NCBI GenBank assembly: GCA_001599755.1
Contig: BCHX01000004.1
Coordinates: 248,001-312,000, forward strand
Direction: 5' to 3'
From: Gliomastix tumulicola
Lineage: Eukaryota > Ascomycota > Sordariomycetes > Hypocreales > Bionectriaceae
Length of the DNA stretch: 64,000 bases
Of this stretch, positions 10,796 through 21,764 are shown piece after piece. The notes below the pieces were generated by a model, which saw only the letters and a program-made list of their open reading frames with translations, was not told where the DNA came from and made no database searches. The number at the start of each line of letters is the position of its first letter. The stretch's first letter is position 1. Both the position numbers and the translations under genes were made by a program.

Positions 10796-11708
10796 CTAGC
10801 TCATGTCGTCCAGCTGCGTGCCTCGCTTGTCTCCCCGGTTCGACAGCTTGTGCAACAGGCTCGGGTAGCCGGGATAGCGGACGATGAAGATGACCATCAT
10901 AACCCACATCAGCACGATGTCGAACACGTACAGCGGCCACTCCGTCTTCAGCAGGTACGAGTCGTATCCCAGCGCAAACTCGGCCACACGGAAGACGGAC
11001 CGGATCATGATGAGGACACTGCAGAGGTACAGCGTGTTCACGTCCTGCGCCCACGTGCTCGTGGGGCTCCTCGCCGCCTCCGTCGGGTTCTTCCTCATGC
11101 GCCGCTGGAAGATGAACATGACGACGATGAAGATGGCAAAGGCGACGATCTGGACGATCAGACCGCCGATAACAATCCCCTCGGCCGTCTTCACGTTGTC
11201 CTCGTTGGCCATGAGTCCCGCGCCGCCGCCCTGGATGAAGAAGGATAAGACGTCGAAGGCGACGAAGATCTTGGTGAGCCAGGTCGGCCGGACGAGCGAG
11301 TAGGCCTCGGCCTGCGCGCTGCGGATGAGGCGGCCGAGGACCATGTAGATGGACGCCGCGAAGAGCGCGGGCGCGACGAGGACGAAGACGTTCTGGAGGA
11401 TGTACGGGATGAGCTGGTCGGTGTTATCGAAGCAGTAGGCGCGGATGGCGAGGCCGATGATTTCGACTGCAGGAGACACAGAGTCAGCTGTCACTGATAT
11501 CTAACTAGGACAGAGGGAGGGGGGAGGGAATCGACTTACACAGTCCGCCTACACAGAAGACGGTGACATACCACGTCTTCGTCCTGGCCATCCGGAAGGC
11601 GACGCCCCCGGTGGTAAGGACGAAGAGCACGACGAAGAGAATCGACGCAGCACGGCTGGGGAGGTACTTCCAGAGGTAGAAGCCATTGTGAGGTTTTAGT
11701 TCGGCCAT
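10796..11708 (-). CDS. RTA1-like lipid-translocating exporter family protein (7 TM)
   Basis: Two exons (11708-11540 and 11466-10796) join with phase 1 to give 279 aa. The splice rebuilds VGGLFEIIGLAIRAY, a conserved RTA1 segment. About seven hydrophobic helices are visible: ASILFVVLFVLTTGG, TWYVTVFCVGG, QNVFVLVAPALFAAS, IFVAFDVLSFFIQGGGAG, IVQIVAFAIFIVVMFIF, LYLCSVLIMIRSVFRVAE and the last VFDIVLMWVMMVIFIV. The motifs QGGGAG and RSVFRVAE are typical. RTA1/RSB1-type proteins sit in the plasma membrane and are tied to sphingoid-base movement and resistance to azoles or aminocholesterol. ATG 11708 gives the usual short outer N-terminus (MAELKPHNGFYLWKYLPS). An in-frame upstream ATG at 11807 would add 33 unlike residues. 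The Zn2Cys6 gene lies downstream on the same strand. Confidence 0.88.
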
Positions 11709-12558
11709 GATTCCTTCAGATGCTGCTGATTGCTGCACGGGTGTGTCGAGATGGTATCGAGATGGTGAGTCGGGTCGCCGCTGCTCTTGGACAATCTCCG
11801 TCGGCAAGTGTCAGACCTTTATATCAAGGGACAATCTGGCTACCGAGATGTTTATTTGTATTTTCTTCCACGGCGAAGCAGGAAATTCTGCCTCGGACGA
11901 TGTTCTTCGGTATTTGGAATTGGCCTCCACTGCTTCGCTGTGCTTCTAGCTCAGCCACTTCCCACGCGAGGCCCCGGTTGGCGTCGTGAAAGATAAGAGC
12001 AGGGGGGTCGGATAGAGGCGAATGCGATTGGCTGCTCGTATTCACCCATCTCCGCCCGTCGGTCGGTGGCTCGTATTGGCGGCGTGCTGTCGGACATTTG
12101 TTAAAGTGCGGCGGACCGTGGCCGACACGGCGGAGGAGCTGACAGCGCTGAAGAACTCCCTGTTAGCTCCGGAGTACTTATAGCGGGCTTCCCCTTTTCA
12201 TAGGTCGGAAGCTGATGCATCTCCTCTGCTTCGCCCACGGTCGTTTGGCGTCTCGCCCTGGCGCGTCTCCTTGGGTGGCCTTTGGTGATCGGGCACCAAT
12301 CAACAAGGAGTGAGGGGTAGAATAGCTGACGAAATTAATGCAAACTTCTCTGATACTGACACATCATATCACGTCTCACTGTCCGCCTTATCCTGCAGTG
12401 GTGTCAGGTCCACTTGTGTGTGACGTCCAACATGGCTGGCCGTCGTTGCTTCTGCCTGCATTCCCTTCCCCTCCGTGCAGTCTGATCCAATTCTTCAATT
12501 CCTCATCCTTCGTGACCCCTTCCGACTTCGTCAAACGGTCGGTAGGAGCCTCCACAGG
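11709..12558. other. Intergenic
   Basis: Upstream flank of the RTA1-like gene. No coding or repeat structure was recognised. Confidence 0.4.
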
Positions 12559-12996
12559 ATGGCGCCGCTCTTGGCGATGTCCATGGAGAGTCTCGTCCAC
12601 TAAATGCTGGCCGACCGGCGCGTCCGTTACGCCCGCCACCCCGCCCGCCTGATCGAGCACAGCGCCGAAGCCGACCTTATCTTCGCCGTGATCTAGCAGC
12701 AGCTCCAAGCTGAGGGAGCGCAGGTCATGCTCGTCCACATGAAGCTGTACTTTGTCTCTCAGGAGGGTTCACCCTCGCAGCTTGCGTTGCTCCCCCTCCC
12801 CGCGATTCATTCCTATGCGACAACATCCATAAGGCCTTCCGACACTGCGGGCGCTGCGACTGGGCGGAATTCCGACTGCCGAGACGACCTCTCATCTGCG
12901 GCATGCTCCCGGGCCTCGGGGCGGTCACGATCTATCTATAAGTCGCCCTTACTTACTCCGAGTCGGCTAAAGGCTAGGCGAGAGGAAGAGTCGTGA
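12559..12996 (+). pseudogene. Possible decayed coding segment with two in-frame stops
   Basis: From ATG 12559 the frame reads with coding-like codon use (GC-rich third positions). It is interrupted by TAA at 12601 and TAG at 12694, then runs open to 12996. Around the stops it reads as a charged alpha-helical segment (ADRRVRYARHPARLIEHSAE) followed by QLQAEGAQVMLVHMKLYF. Both stops could be CAA or CAG codons hit by C-to-T change. I recognise no family. The chance-ORF alternative is real, so this entry is weak. Confidence 0.25.
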
Positions 12997-13590
12997 GGCC
13001 TATGGGATACCTCTCCGAAGTCCGAACGCTGGGGGGGGCGTGGGGAACATCCGAGACCGTGACGGCCGAGGGGACCCCGAGGAAGAGACATCGGATGGTC
13101 GTCGGTGGGATCCCAAAGATGGTAGGATCGGGATTCGACCTAACTGAGGGGAAGGGAACCGATCCCCTGCCGGCGTTCATCTTAGACGTTCTCTTCACTC
13201 CTGTGGACACGAGGGCCGGGCATGTGCACGGCTTCAGGCTCCTTAAGCAGAAGGAGAGTCTTCACCAGTAGGGATGACAAGTCTGGGAAAGCCCCCTTGC
13301 TGTGTTTGCGGCATCTCACATGTCAGGGAGTTGGCACAGGGCAGGGAACATCACAATAGCTCTGGAGGTAGCCGTAGCCGCGGTTGGGAAAGCCCAAATG
13401 ATATGTGTTTTCTATCTACTGTCCCAAATCCTCCACGTCCTCCACTTTCTCTAACCACCTAGGGATCACGAGGAGCAGTGATGTCGTTCGTCAGAAGTTG
13501 AATTCTCCTCAAATGTTCCGCATGATGGTTGGGAAAGGGGAGCCGCGTTGATGTAGTCCAGCATCAAATCCCGACCCCAGGGCGGCTGGA
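12997..13590. other. Intergenic
   Basis: Nothing recognisable. One plus-strand frame (12993-13271) has no family features. Confidence 0.35.
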
Positions 13591-14028
13591 TCAAGCAGTC
13601 TTCTCGGCTGGGTCGTCCTTCTCGGCGGGGTCGTCCTTGCCGTCGTCCTTGCCGTCGTCCTTGCCGTCCTCCTTGTCCTCCTTGTCCTCCTCCTTATCGC
13701 CATGCTCCAAGCCAATACCCACGTCGGTCGCGGAGCAGTAAATAGCTAGGCCCCACGTGTCGCTCTCCTTGATGTAGTAGGCGACGTCGTACTCGGTGAC
13801 CATGCCACCGTGGGAGTAGACGAGGCGGAAGTAGCCAGGGTCCATTCCGGGGCGCCATGTCTCGCCGCCGGGGATGATGGGGACGACAAGCCAGAATCGT
13901 CGGCCGTTGGCGTCGAGCTGGCCCGGGGACCGGAGCTCGAGGTTGGCCTCGTTGTAGAAGCGGTGGGGGAAGACGAGGGCATCGTCGTCAGACGCGGTGG
14001 GAGGACCGAGAGTAGCCATATTGACCAT
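13591..14028 (-). CDS. Small hypothetical protein with acidic/lysine repeat tail
   Basis: A single exon. ATG 14028 gives 145 aa; an upstream in-frame ATG at 14223 would give 210 aa with a less plausible extension. The first 105 residues look like a folded domain rich in Trp, Tyr and Pro (PHRFYNEANLELRSPGQ, WLVVPIIPGGETWRPGMD, DVAYYIKESDTWGLAIYC). The last 35 residues are a low-complexity tail of DKEEDKEDKED, then GKDD three times and PAEKDD/PAEKTA, encoded by a 12-nt repeat. The tail is expected to be disordered. I do not recognise the domain. No signal peptide or membrane segment is seen. Confidence 0.55.
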   Translation of the reverse strand: MVNMATLGPPTASDDDALVFPHRFYNEANLELRSPGQLDANGRRFWLVVPIIPGGETWRPGMDPGYFRLVYSHGGMVTEYDVAYYIKESDTWGLAIYCSATDVGIGLEHGDKEEDKEDKEDGKDDGKDDGKDDPAEKDDPAEKTA

Positions 14029-14605
14029 GGCTGAGACGTCCGGGGGGGATGGGTTTGGTGGTCGTTTGTTTGTGATAGTTCTGTCGAAAAGACGGTGTGC
14101 TCTGGACAGCGTTTGCGAAGCTGGCAGGAGGCGATGGATGAATGGCCTTGTCAGGACGTTGGCGAAAAAGGGGTGGTCTGATTGGTCGACGCCGGCAGCA
14201 AGTGACAGCTGAGATCGCGTCAAGATGAGAGCAACGCAGAATGGGGGACGAAGGAGGAAGAAGGGGGAAGAAGGAGAAGGAAGAAGAAATCATCGTAGGC
14301 GGTGTAGATGTGCTTTGTTTGGCCTACCGTCTGCCATTGTTGCACAAGATTCAGCACTCAGGCCAGCTATGGGCGGGGTCTGATGGCTTTGTACCAACAT
14401 CCAGCAGCTGATGGTGATCTGGTGAAACCTCAGTCGCCATTGTACTTACCCTTGACTTCTGAATTTCCACCGCAGGATCGAGCATCAACAAAGAATATGG
14501 CAATCTCGTGGACTGGCTTCGTCCAAGGGGACAAGAACCGAGTCACCACACCGTGCGGCCATCTTTGTCATTGTTGTCTCATTGATGTCCCCAAGCGTCT
14601 GATGG
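14029..14605. other. Intergenic
   Basis: It holds the 5' flank of the small protein (minus strand) and the 3' flank of the large Zn2Cys6 gene. A purine-rich stretch (AGGAGGAAGAAGG type) occurs at 14250-14290. No gene is seen. Confidence 0.4.
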
Positions 14606-17070
14606 TCATAGCGTGCCGGGTGAGTTGCGCAGGGCAAAGATTCTCGCGTCAATGTCGAATTCCCCGTCTTGGTTGGATGAAAGAAACGCCATGTTTCGCC
14701 AGGGCTCGTCGTAGGTGCCCCAGATCATGTCATCCACCACTTGATCTGCTTCCTGCCTCTGAACTGGACCAGGCGCATTGACCTCACTTCTCAAACCGGA
14801 ACCACCATTCTGACCCCCCTCTGTTGGTGCCCGTGGCCCCTGTGTCCCTGTTCGAAGTCGGTCTTGGTCTTCACGTGCGTCGCTTCCCGGCACCGCATCG
14901 TCTCGTTCCTGGTCCTTCTTACGGAGCAGCTCCAAACTCGGAACCGTCAGATCAATCCCCTCCGGCCGCTTCATATCCACCGTCAGACGCGCAAACAGCA
15001 TCGACGCGAAATTATCCAGCGAGTCAACCGGCGCCTCGATATCGATCCCCTCCCACCGCCTCGCCGCCTCAGCAAGCGACCTCCGCAGCGTCTCGAAGTC
15101 CTCGTCGACCGGCTCCATCACCCAGTGCGAGTACGCCAGCAGCGCACGCGCCGCCATGAACTGGCACTGCGAGAACTGCGCGGACACGAGATACATCCTG
15201 CCGAGCAGGAACCGCGCGCAGATCTTGGCGATCTCCTTGGCCGCCTGCTTGACGACGAGGAGCCGCTGCAGGACGACGGCCGGGTCCGCGGCGCTCATGC
15301 CGCGGAGGGAGTTGGGCCACTGGTACAGCAGGATGCCCGAGGTGTTGTGGACGAGGTGGGCGAGCGTGACGTTGTGGTCCATGTAGCCGTCTGCGTCGTA
15401 GGAGGCCTGCTGGAAGCGCAGGGGCAGCTTCGCCTTCCAGCCGCTGATGATGAGGTCGAGGTTGAGGAATTCCTGGTAGGAGAGACGGATGTCGCGTCGG
15501 GCGGAGCGCTCGCTCTGGGAGCGGCCTGTGACAAACGACACGACCATGGCTTGGATCTCGGTGGCTTCGATGAGGTATGCCAGACCGCCGATGTTCTCAT
15601 CCTCGAACATCTGCGTGTGGATGGCGACGGATGCGGGGACAAACTCGTGCGTATGGACTGGCAGATCATCGAACCAGGAGTTACCGTTACATGGAAGCAG
15701 CCGGCGAATGGTCTGAGTATCGATCTGGGGGGACTGGCCTGATATGAGGGCGGCAAAGTGATCCTGGAGGTAGATGGCCCAGAATATGCGACGGACCGTT
15801 TCTTTTCCTGTCCAGGTCTGGGCGTCATCGGTCTGGAAGGCGATTATACGGCGGAATGCACGATGCTCGGCTGTCAGATAGTGGTCTTCGAGATGCAGCC
15901 CGGCCTGGATCGCCAAGTGCATTGGATAGCTGACCAAGCCCCAGTAGCCCTGCAGGCGGCCTTTGCCTGCGAGCAGAAACTGTAGAATGACAGCAGCACG
16001 GATGCCCTCCATGTCTGCGGACTGTAAGAGGTTGCCGAGGGCATGATCATGTAGAGTAGCAAAATGGTGTTCTTGATGTGACCGCGGGAACCCAGGCGTG
16101 TAGGGGCAGGCACCCGCGAAGACGGCTTTGTATAAGGAGTTCAGATGCTGTTCAGTCTCTTTGTTGGAACGCTGCGGCAGTCCGGCAACGAGATCAGCCT
16201 GGCGGACGAACGGCAGCCAAGGTTGGATTTGGTGGCGATAGACTTCGCACAGCTGCGCCATGGCTTCGACAGTCAGATGGGGAATCTCTATAGATCTGAG
16301 GTATGTGTGTTAGATACCAGGACTCGTGGGTCACGGTAGGCGGATGATCATGATGATGGAACTCACATCCTTGGCTCGTCTCGGCGCCCTGCACGAGCCT
16401 CTGCCGCCGCTGGCGAGACGGTCTCCCGCGCGGGTTGCTGCCTCTGTGTGCCCGAAGCTCCATTCTGCGACGTCGTCTCAAGGCGTCTGCGCTCATGCTC
16501 GACAGCCTGCTGCAGCGAGTCCGGCACAGGAGACTCATTCTGACGCGTGCGCATGAGAGACTGGCCGAGCACCATGTTCTCCAGCGCGTCGATCCGCCGG
16601 TACAGCTCCTCGATGTACCCCGGACGCGGCCCGCGCTTCTTCTCCGTCGGCTCGTAGGTGCAGAGTAGGCCCTTGGCAACACACTTGCTGCAGGGATTCC
16701 CACGTGAGCATTTGAGCTTGGAGCGGCGGCAGTTCTCGCAGGAGCGGCTTTCCGCGGACGCGGGCTCCTCTCCACCGCCGCCGCCGTCTTCGTGATCGAG
16801 GATGCTGCCATTGGACGTGGTAGTAGTATTGCGCTGCTGCTGCTGATGGTGATGATGGTGGTGATGAACCGTCGGATTGCTGCCTGATGCTGTCTCGTCT
16901 TCGGCGGCGACTTGGGCATCAGCGGTCGGAGATGGAGAATCCCTCGGGTGCGGCTGTGAGCTGCCATTCGCGGCGGTGCCTCGACGAACTTGTGCCCTGC
17001 GCGCCGCCTTGGCCGGTCGGCTTGCAGGGGCTGCCGTGATGCTCTCCTCCAGCCCGGCTCGTCGCTTCAT
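14606..17070 (-). CDS. Zn2Cys6 transcription factor with fungal-specific regulatory domain
   Basis: Two exons (17070-16367 and 16295-14606) join in phase 2 to give 797 aa; the junction reads DEPR-I-SIEIPHLTVEA. The N-terminus is disordered and carries a His7-Gln4 tract. The zinc cluster is CENCRRSKLKC, then CSKCVAKGLLC, followed by a short linker and a coiled-coil-like dimer element (YIEELYRRIDALENMVLG). The second exon is a fungal_trans middle-homology region (LCEVYRHQIQPWLPFV, VRRIFWAIYLQDHFAALISGQSPQID). It would act in the nucleus. It is divergent from the secreted polysaccharide lyase gene at 17436, with 365 nt between the two ATGs, so control of that lyase is a fair guess. A long plus-strand frame inside it (14741-15742) is a GC-driven shadow. 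Confidence 0.88.
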
Positions 17071-17435
17071 CGTCTGTCAGTATGCGGCGCTGCTTTTATA
17101 TCTTGTGCTGGCCTTTCTACTATCATCAATTGGTCAGAATGGCGCATTGACTGAGCGACAGGGCTCGTTATTAGAGTCCCAAAATCCGGGAACAGACACG
17201 CTGGTCACTGGCGTCGCGGATAAATGACCCGACGGGGTGTTCTCCGGGTGAATTTTTGACAGCCCCCTAACGGACCCCCGGGGCATACTACGGGTTGCTC
17301 TATAGTGTTATTGCGTGGACCGCCCAGAGCCTCCTCGTCGTGTATAAGAGTCCTAAGTCTGTCGTCCATCCTCATCATGCTCCTCACGCGGGTCTAGTTT
17401 AGCTCAGCCAACCGCATGAGCTTGAGGAATTCGCC
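17071..17435. promoter_or_regulatory. Divergent promoter of Zn2Cys6 regulator and polysaccharide lyase
   Basis: 365 nt lie between the two start codons. At 17271-17280 a CGG-N4-CCG inverted half-site pair is present, the general form of a Zn2Cys6 dimer site, and further CGG/CCG triplets lie within 50 nt. Binding by the adjacent regulator is inference. Confidence 0.4.
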
Positions 17436-18265
17436 ATGTCCATCATCACTGTCTCCTCCCTCCTGCTGGCCGCTGGCCTCAGCATGGTTCAGCCCACCGC
17501 GGCCCAGCTCACCCTCGCCCAGTCCGACTTCAGCTCTGGCGACTCCCTCGAACCCTTCTACGAGTGCACCTTCCAGCGCCCATCCTACGCCGCTGTCTCC
17601 AACGGCGAGCTCGAGGTGTTCTTCGACGAGAAGGACTACGACGGGACGCGTGTAGATCGCGGCATTGAAATCTGTGCTGACACGGCGCCCGTGACCCGCG
17701 AGCTCTGGCATGGATTCAGCATCCTGGTCCCGGCCGATTATCCACAGGACAAGCAGTCCATCATCTCGCAGCACTTCTGCAGCGGAGGATGCTCCAGCTG
17801 GTGCGCGACGCTGGATATCCAGGGGAACAGCCTCCAGGTTGATCACCGGTCTAGCTGCTCTCCGACGGGCAATCCTTCCGAGATCATCGTTGATGATATT
17901 GCTCGTGACGAATGGCACGACGTGGTCATCAATGCCCGGTTCAGCAACGCCGAGGATGGCCGGTACATTGTGTGGTGGGATGGGAAGATCATCTACAGCG
18001 TCGAGGATATCAACCTAGGCTTTGACAGCGAATGGACGAGCGACGGTCGGATGACGGTTGGTGTAGGGTTCAAGAATGGCCAATACAACGCAGGTGAGTC
18101 GCAAAGACGTGATATTACATCTACCACCAGTATTGTAGATATTGACATGGCGTATCAGATACCTCCAAGTATGACGACGGCACCCGCACCTTGTACTTTG
18201 ACAATATCAGCTGGTACAATGTTGATGATGGACAGACTGATGGATACGAGGTGGTTGCACCCTAA
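17436..18265 (+). CDS. Secreted polysaccharide lyase, PL20 glucuronan-lyase-like
   Basis: Two exons (17436-18093 and 18159-18265) join in phase 1 to give 254 aa. The junction reads NAGDTSKYDDGTRTLYFDN. A signal peptide is visible at residues 1-24 (MSIITVSSLLLAAGLS...TAAQ), so it is secreted. The mature part has the beta-jelly-roll pattern of the Polysacc_lyase family that includes fungal glucuronan lyase: RELWHGFSILVPADYP, SIISQHFCSGG, EWHDVVINARFS, YIVWWDGKIIYS and the closing TLYFDNISWYN. Several Cys residues suggest disulfides. The likely reaction is beta-elimination of uronic-acid polymers. The substrate could also be another uronan. It is divergent from a Zn2Cys6 regulator. Confidence 0.75.
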
Positions 18266-18895
18266 GCTGGAACAATTGTAGCAGAGCCTAGTCTGTAGGC
18301 TGGAGATGCCCACTGGAGGATGTTACTCGAGAATGCCAGGTGCAGAGCCACAGACAATCTTGCCTGCATATAATACCCATCTTGTCAAAGGAATCCAAGT
18401 CAATGCAAATCCCCTGCGCTTCTCCTGCCTTATGCACGTCAGTTCGCCAAGACTCGCCAAGCCGTCCATCACTCGGGGTAGAAATCATCAGTAGCTCCTC
18501 GAATCCGAGCAATTGCTCGCCAATCAGCCCTCCAACCGAGCTGTCAAGAATTCACCAGCGACTTAATGCGGGGAAAGGGGAGCTTCTGATCAGTTGGGGA
18601 TGGAGTAACGGCATTGGCTTGTCGTATTGGGACTTCTGCTGCCACTGCCACACTTCGGAGAAACCATCGGCTTGATGCCCGATCTATGCATCCCTGCCCA
18701 ACCAGACATTCTCTCGCACTGCGACGAGGGAATTCTGAGCATGAACATGTCAATTTCCCCAGACAGGAGTCTGTTTCACCATCCGCAAAGAAGATATCTA
18801 CTACTATTCAAGTCGGAGGCCCAAGCGAGAGCCGCCCTGCAATCTCATCAAAATCCCATCCCGAGGCGCCGCCGTCAACAACAAACGAACCCACC
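18266..18895. other. Intergenic; 5' flank of the GH39 gene
   Basis: No gene is seen. The GH39 frame is open upstream to an ATG at 18614, but those residues are unlike any GH39 N-terminus. Confidence 0.4.
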
Positions 18896-20842
18896 ATGAG
18901 TCTGGAGGTCTCTGCCAAGGCGCGGTCCATGGGCACCTTGAAGCCGTTCTGGTCCCACGTAGTGGGTGCCGGACGAGCCAACGAGGGACTGCGTGCCGAC
19001 TGGCAGAAGCATCTGAAGTTCGTCAGTTCGACCTGTGGCTTTCGCTATGTCCGCTTCCACGGCCTGTTCCACGACGACATGCATGTGGTGGCGGAGGTGG
19101 ACGGGAAGCATGTCTACAATTTTCAGTATATCGATGCCTTGTTCGATGCCATGCTCGAGATGGACGTCCGGCCATTTGTCGAGTTTGGCTTCTGCCCGTT
19201 GCCTCTTGCCACGCAAAGGGGAAATGTATGTCTTGCCCCGAAAGCTATCAATCAATCGCCCCGTGACGGATTGTCCATGCTGACTGATCCTGGCAAAGGT
19301 GTTCTGGTGGAGGGCAAACACCAGTCTGCCCAAGGCCTTGAGCGAGTGGTCCGACCTGATCACGGCTACAGTCGAGCATTGGGTCCACCGTTATGGCCTT
19401 GAGGAAGTCAGGACATGGTATTTTGAAGTCTGGAACGAGGTGAGTTGATACCCCGCCAGGGGCCCCTAAGATGACCACCCATTCCGATACCTGTACCCTC
19501 GGACATCGCTTACATAGCTAAACGTCCGTCTGCTTTGCTCCAGCCCAATCTCGGACCATTCTGGAGGGGCACGCGATCAGAGTATTATGCCTTGTACGAG
19601 GCTACAGTGTGGGCGGTCAAGGCCATTGACCGATACCTGCGCGTCGGCGGACCGGCGACGAGCAACTTCGTTCCCGACAGCAGATTTGATGGCGAGGTGG
19701 AAGACTACGTCGTCCAACAACAGTTGGCAGATGTAAGTATGCTCCATCTCTGTCCAGTAGATCCTTTTGCCCCCGTCTTCATGAGCCGGGCTGACCAGTA
19801 GACAGATAGAGAACATCGATTCCCTCGACTGGCAGCCCGTCTGGGTCGAGCACTTCCTTGACTGGTGTTCGGAGAAGGGGGTGCCCGTGGACTTCGTGTC
19901 TACGCATCCGTATCCCACAGACTGGGCGGCCGACAGCTCGGGCAGCGGCCTATCCAAACGCGTTCGTGACGCCCGCGCAACGCCAAACGACCTGCACCGA
20001 CTCCGTGAGATTGTCGAAAGCAGCCCGTATCCTGACGCGGAGATCCATCTCACGGAATGGAGTTCGAGTCCGTCTCCGCGCGATCACGCGCACGACGAGG
20101 TGCCGGTGGCCATATATATCATCCGGACGATGCTTTCGTCCCTCAATCTCGTCAACACACTCGCGTACTGGACCTTTACTGATGTGTTTGAGGAGGATGG
20201 GCCCGGGTTCCAACCCTTTCGTACGTTGCACCAAGAATTGCCCTCTGACTTTTCTTTTCTTTTCTTTTCTTTCTTCGTCTAGCTACCGCTGACACTTTAA
20301 TTGTTACGTCCTGAATATTACCAGATGGCGGATTCGGGCTGGTCAACCTCCAAGGCATCCCCAAGCCTGCCTGGCACGCATTCCGGCTGCTCCATGGTCT
20401 TGGTGATGAAATTCTGGACCGTGAAGAGGACCACGGCATCGTCACACGGTGCTCGACCACAGGTCTCATCCGAGCACTCATATTCCATTACCCGAAAGAG
20501 GTCAAGACCTCGCCCCCGCCCGCCTACAAGGACAGGGAGGCCGCGCTCGCCACCGTGAACACGGGCAGCCCGGCCCGGAAGCAGATCATCCTCTCCGACG
20601 TAGCCCCGGGCACCATGTTCCGCATGGAGGTGCTGGCGCCCCGTGCGAAGGGCGACCCGGCGTCGATGTGGCGGGCCTGGGGTAGCCCGTCGTCTTTGAC
20701 CCGCGAGATGACCAAGGAGCTGAAGCAGAACGCGGAGATCCTTGAAACGCGGTACGCCCCCACGTCTGAGCACGGGAGGATCTTGATCGACAACGTCATG
20801 GTACCTTGGTCTGTCACGGCGTTGTCTCAGGTCGCGACTTGA
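18896..20842 (+). CDS. Glycoside hydrolase family 39 (beta-xylosidase-like)
   Basis: Five exons (18896-19225, 19299-19439, 19544-19732, 19806-20220, 20325-20842) join in phase to give 530 aa. The GH39 barrel is clear: KPFWSHVVGAGRANEGLRADWQ, GFRYVRFHGLF, FNFQYIDALFD-like NFQYIDALFDAML and PFVEFGFCP. The acid/base Glu157 is in WYFEVWNEPNLGPFW, STHPYPTDW follows, and the nucleophile Glu304 is in IHLTEWSSSP. The WNE/PN pair spans the second intron. The C-terminal beta-sandwich (exon 5) is complete. ATG 18896 has a CCACC context and starts at the domain. No signal peptide is seen, so it may act inside the cell on short xylosides or other oligosaccharides released by secreted enzymes. It lies in the same neighbourhood as the PL20-like lyase and its regulator. 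Confidence 0.9.
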
Positions 20843-21764
20843 CGGAAAGGCATTCGTTCTATGTCTACATACGTGGATGTGAGATACTGCTTTACAGGAG
20901 CCGAGCTACAGGCACGATGTCATTCAGAGAGGGAGACACCAAATACTACGAGGAGGATGTCCATGATGGGTGACTTGGGCCCTGCCGGGGCATAAGGCCA
21001 GTCACTAACTAGTCCCAAAGACCAGGGTCAATGGTCATACGTAGGAAAGCTTAACTCTGACGGCCGGCTCGGTCTGCCTCTGCAGGGTCTTTCTACCATG
21101 TGAGATCCCACGTCTTAGTATTCTGGGGTATGCAGTGCTCTATAAGTGGAGATGGAGGTGCAAGTCCGTCAAGCAGGGGCGCAAGCTCGACACTGCTCAC
21201 CCTTTTATAACATTCCTAACGAAGTGCCTGACTGACCCTGAGTTGCTGCGGCTCCTATGGCCGACTTAGGCCTCCTTCCCCGGCATTCTCGAAGAGGATT
21301 GCCACCTTCGTATCCCAGCTTCAGAGTCGGTTCCTCACCTCCGTGTCGGAGTCGGAATCGGACCGCTGCAGGGGCCGGCGGCAGCAGTCGGAAGCATCCA
21401 CTCCCTAGTGAATAGTCAGGCTCCGACCCGCGCATCAAGACGCAGATCGGGTGTAATATGGCAGAGTTAGGCATCACGGATCGAATTTCCACATTCAGCT
21501 CGCCGAAGAGATCCAGGGACGCGGTGTGGGGATTAGTCCAATGACGTGACCCGAGTCGGTTCCGAGCCTTGCGGTGATAGTTCGGAGAGCCAAGGACTAG
21601 CGTCGGTGCGAGACCGGGAGCATCAACTGGGACGATGTTGGACATGAAGAGTATCAATGGCTTGTATTTATATCGAAAGACGAAGCAGAACCAACAAGGG
21701 ACACAACCAAACTACATTCCATAATCCGACAAGGGACACAGCTCCGAACAACAACAGTATCACT
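20843..21764. other. Intergenic
   Basis: No gene is recognised. The region contains the 5' flank of the GFA gene, with an A-rich, CA-rich leader from about 21690 to 21764. Confidence 0.4.

Noticed and set aside
14741..15742. 333-codon frame on the plus strand
   Set aside because: Antisense to the second exon of the large Zn2Cys6 regulator; no motif.
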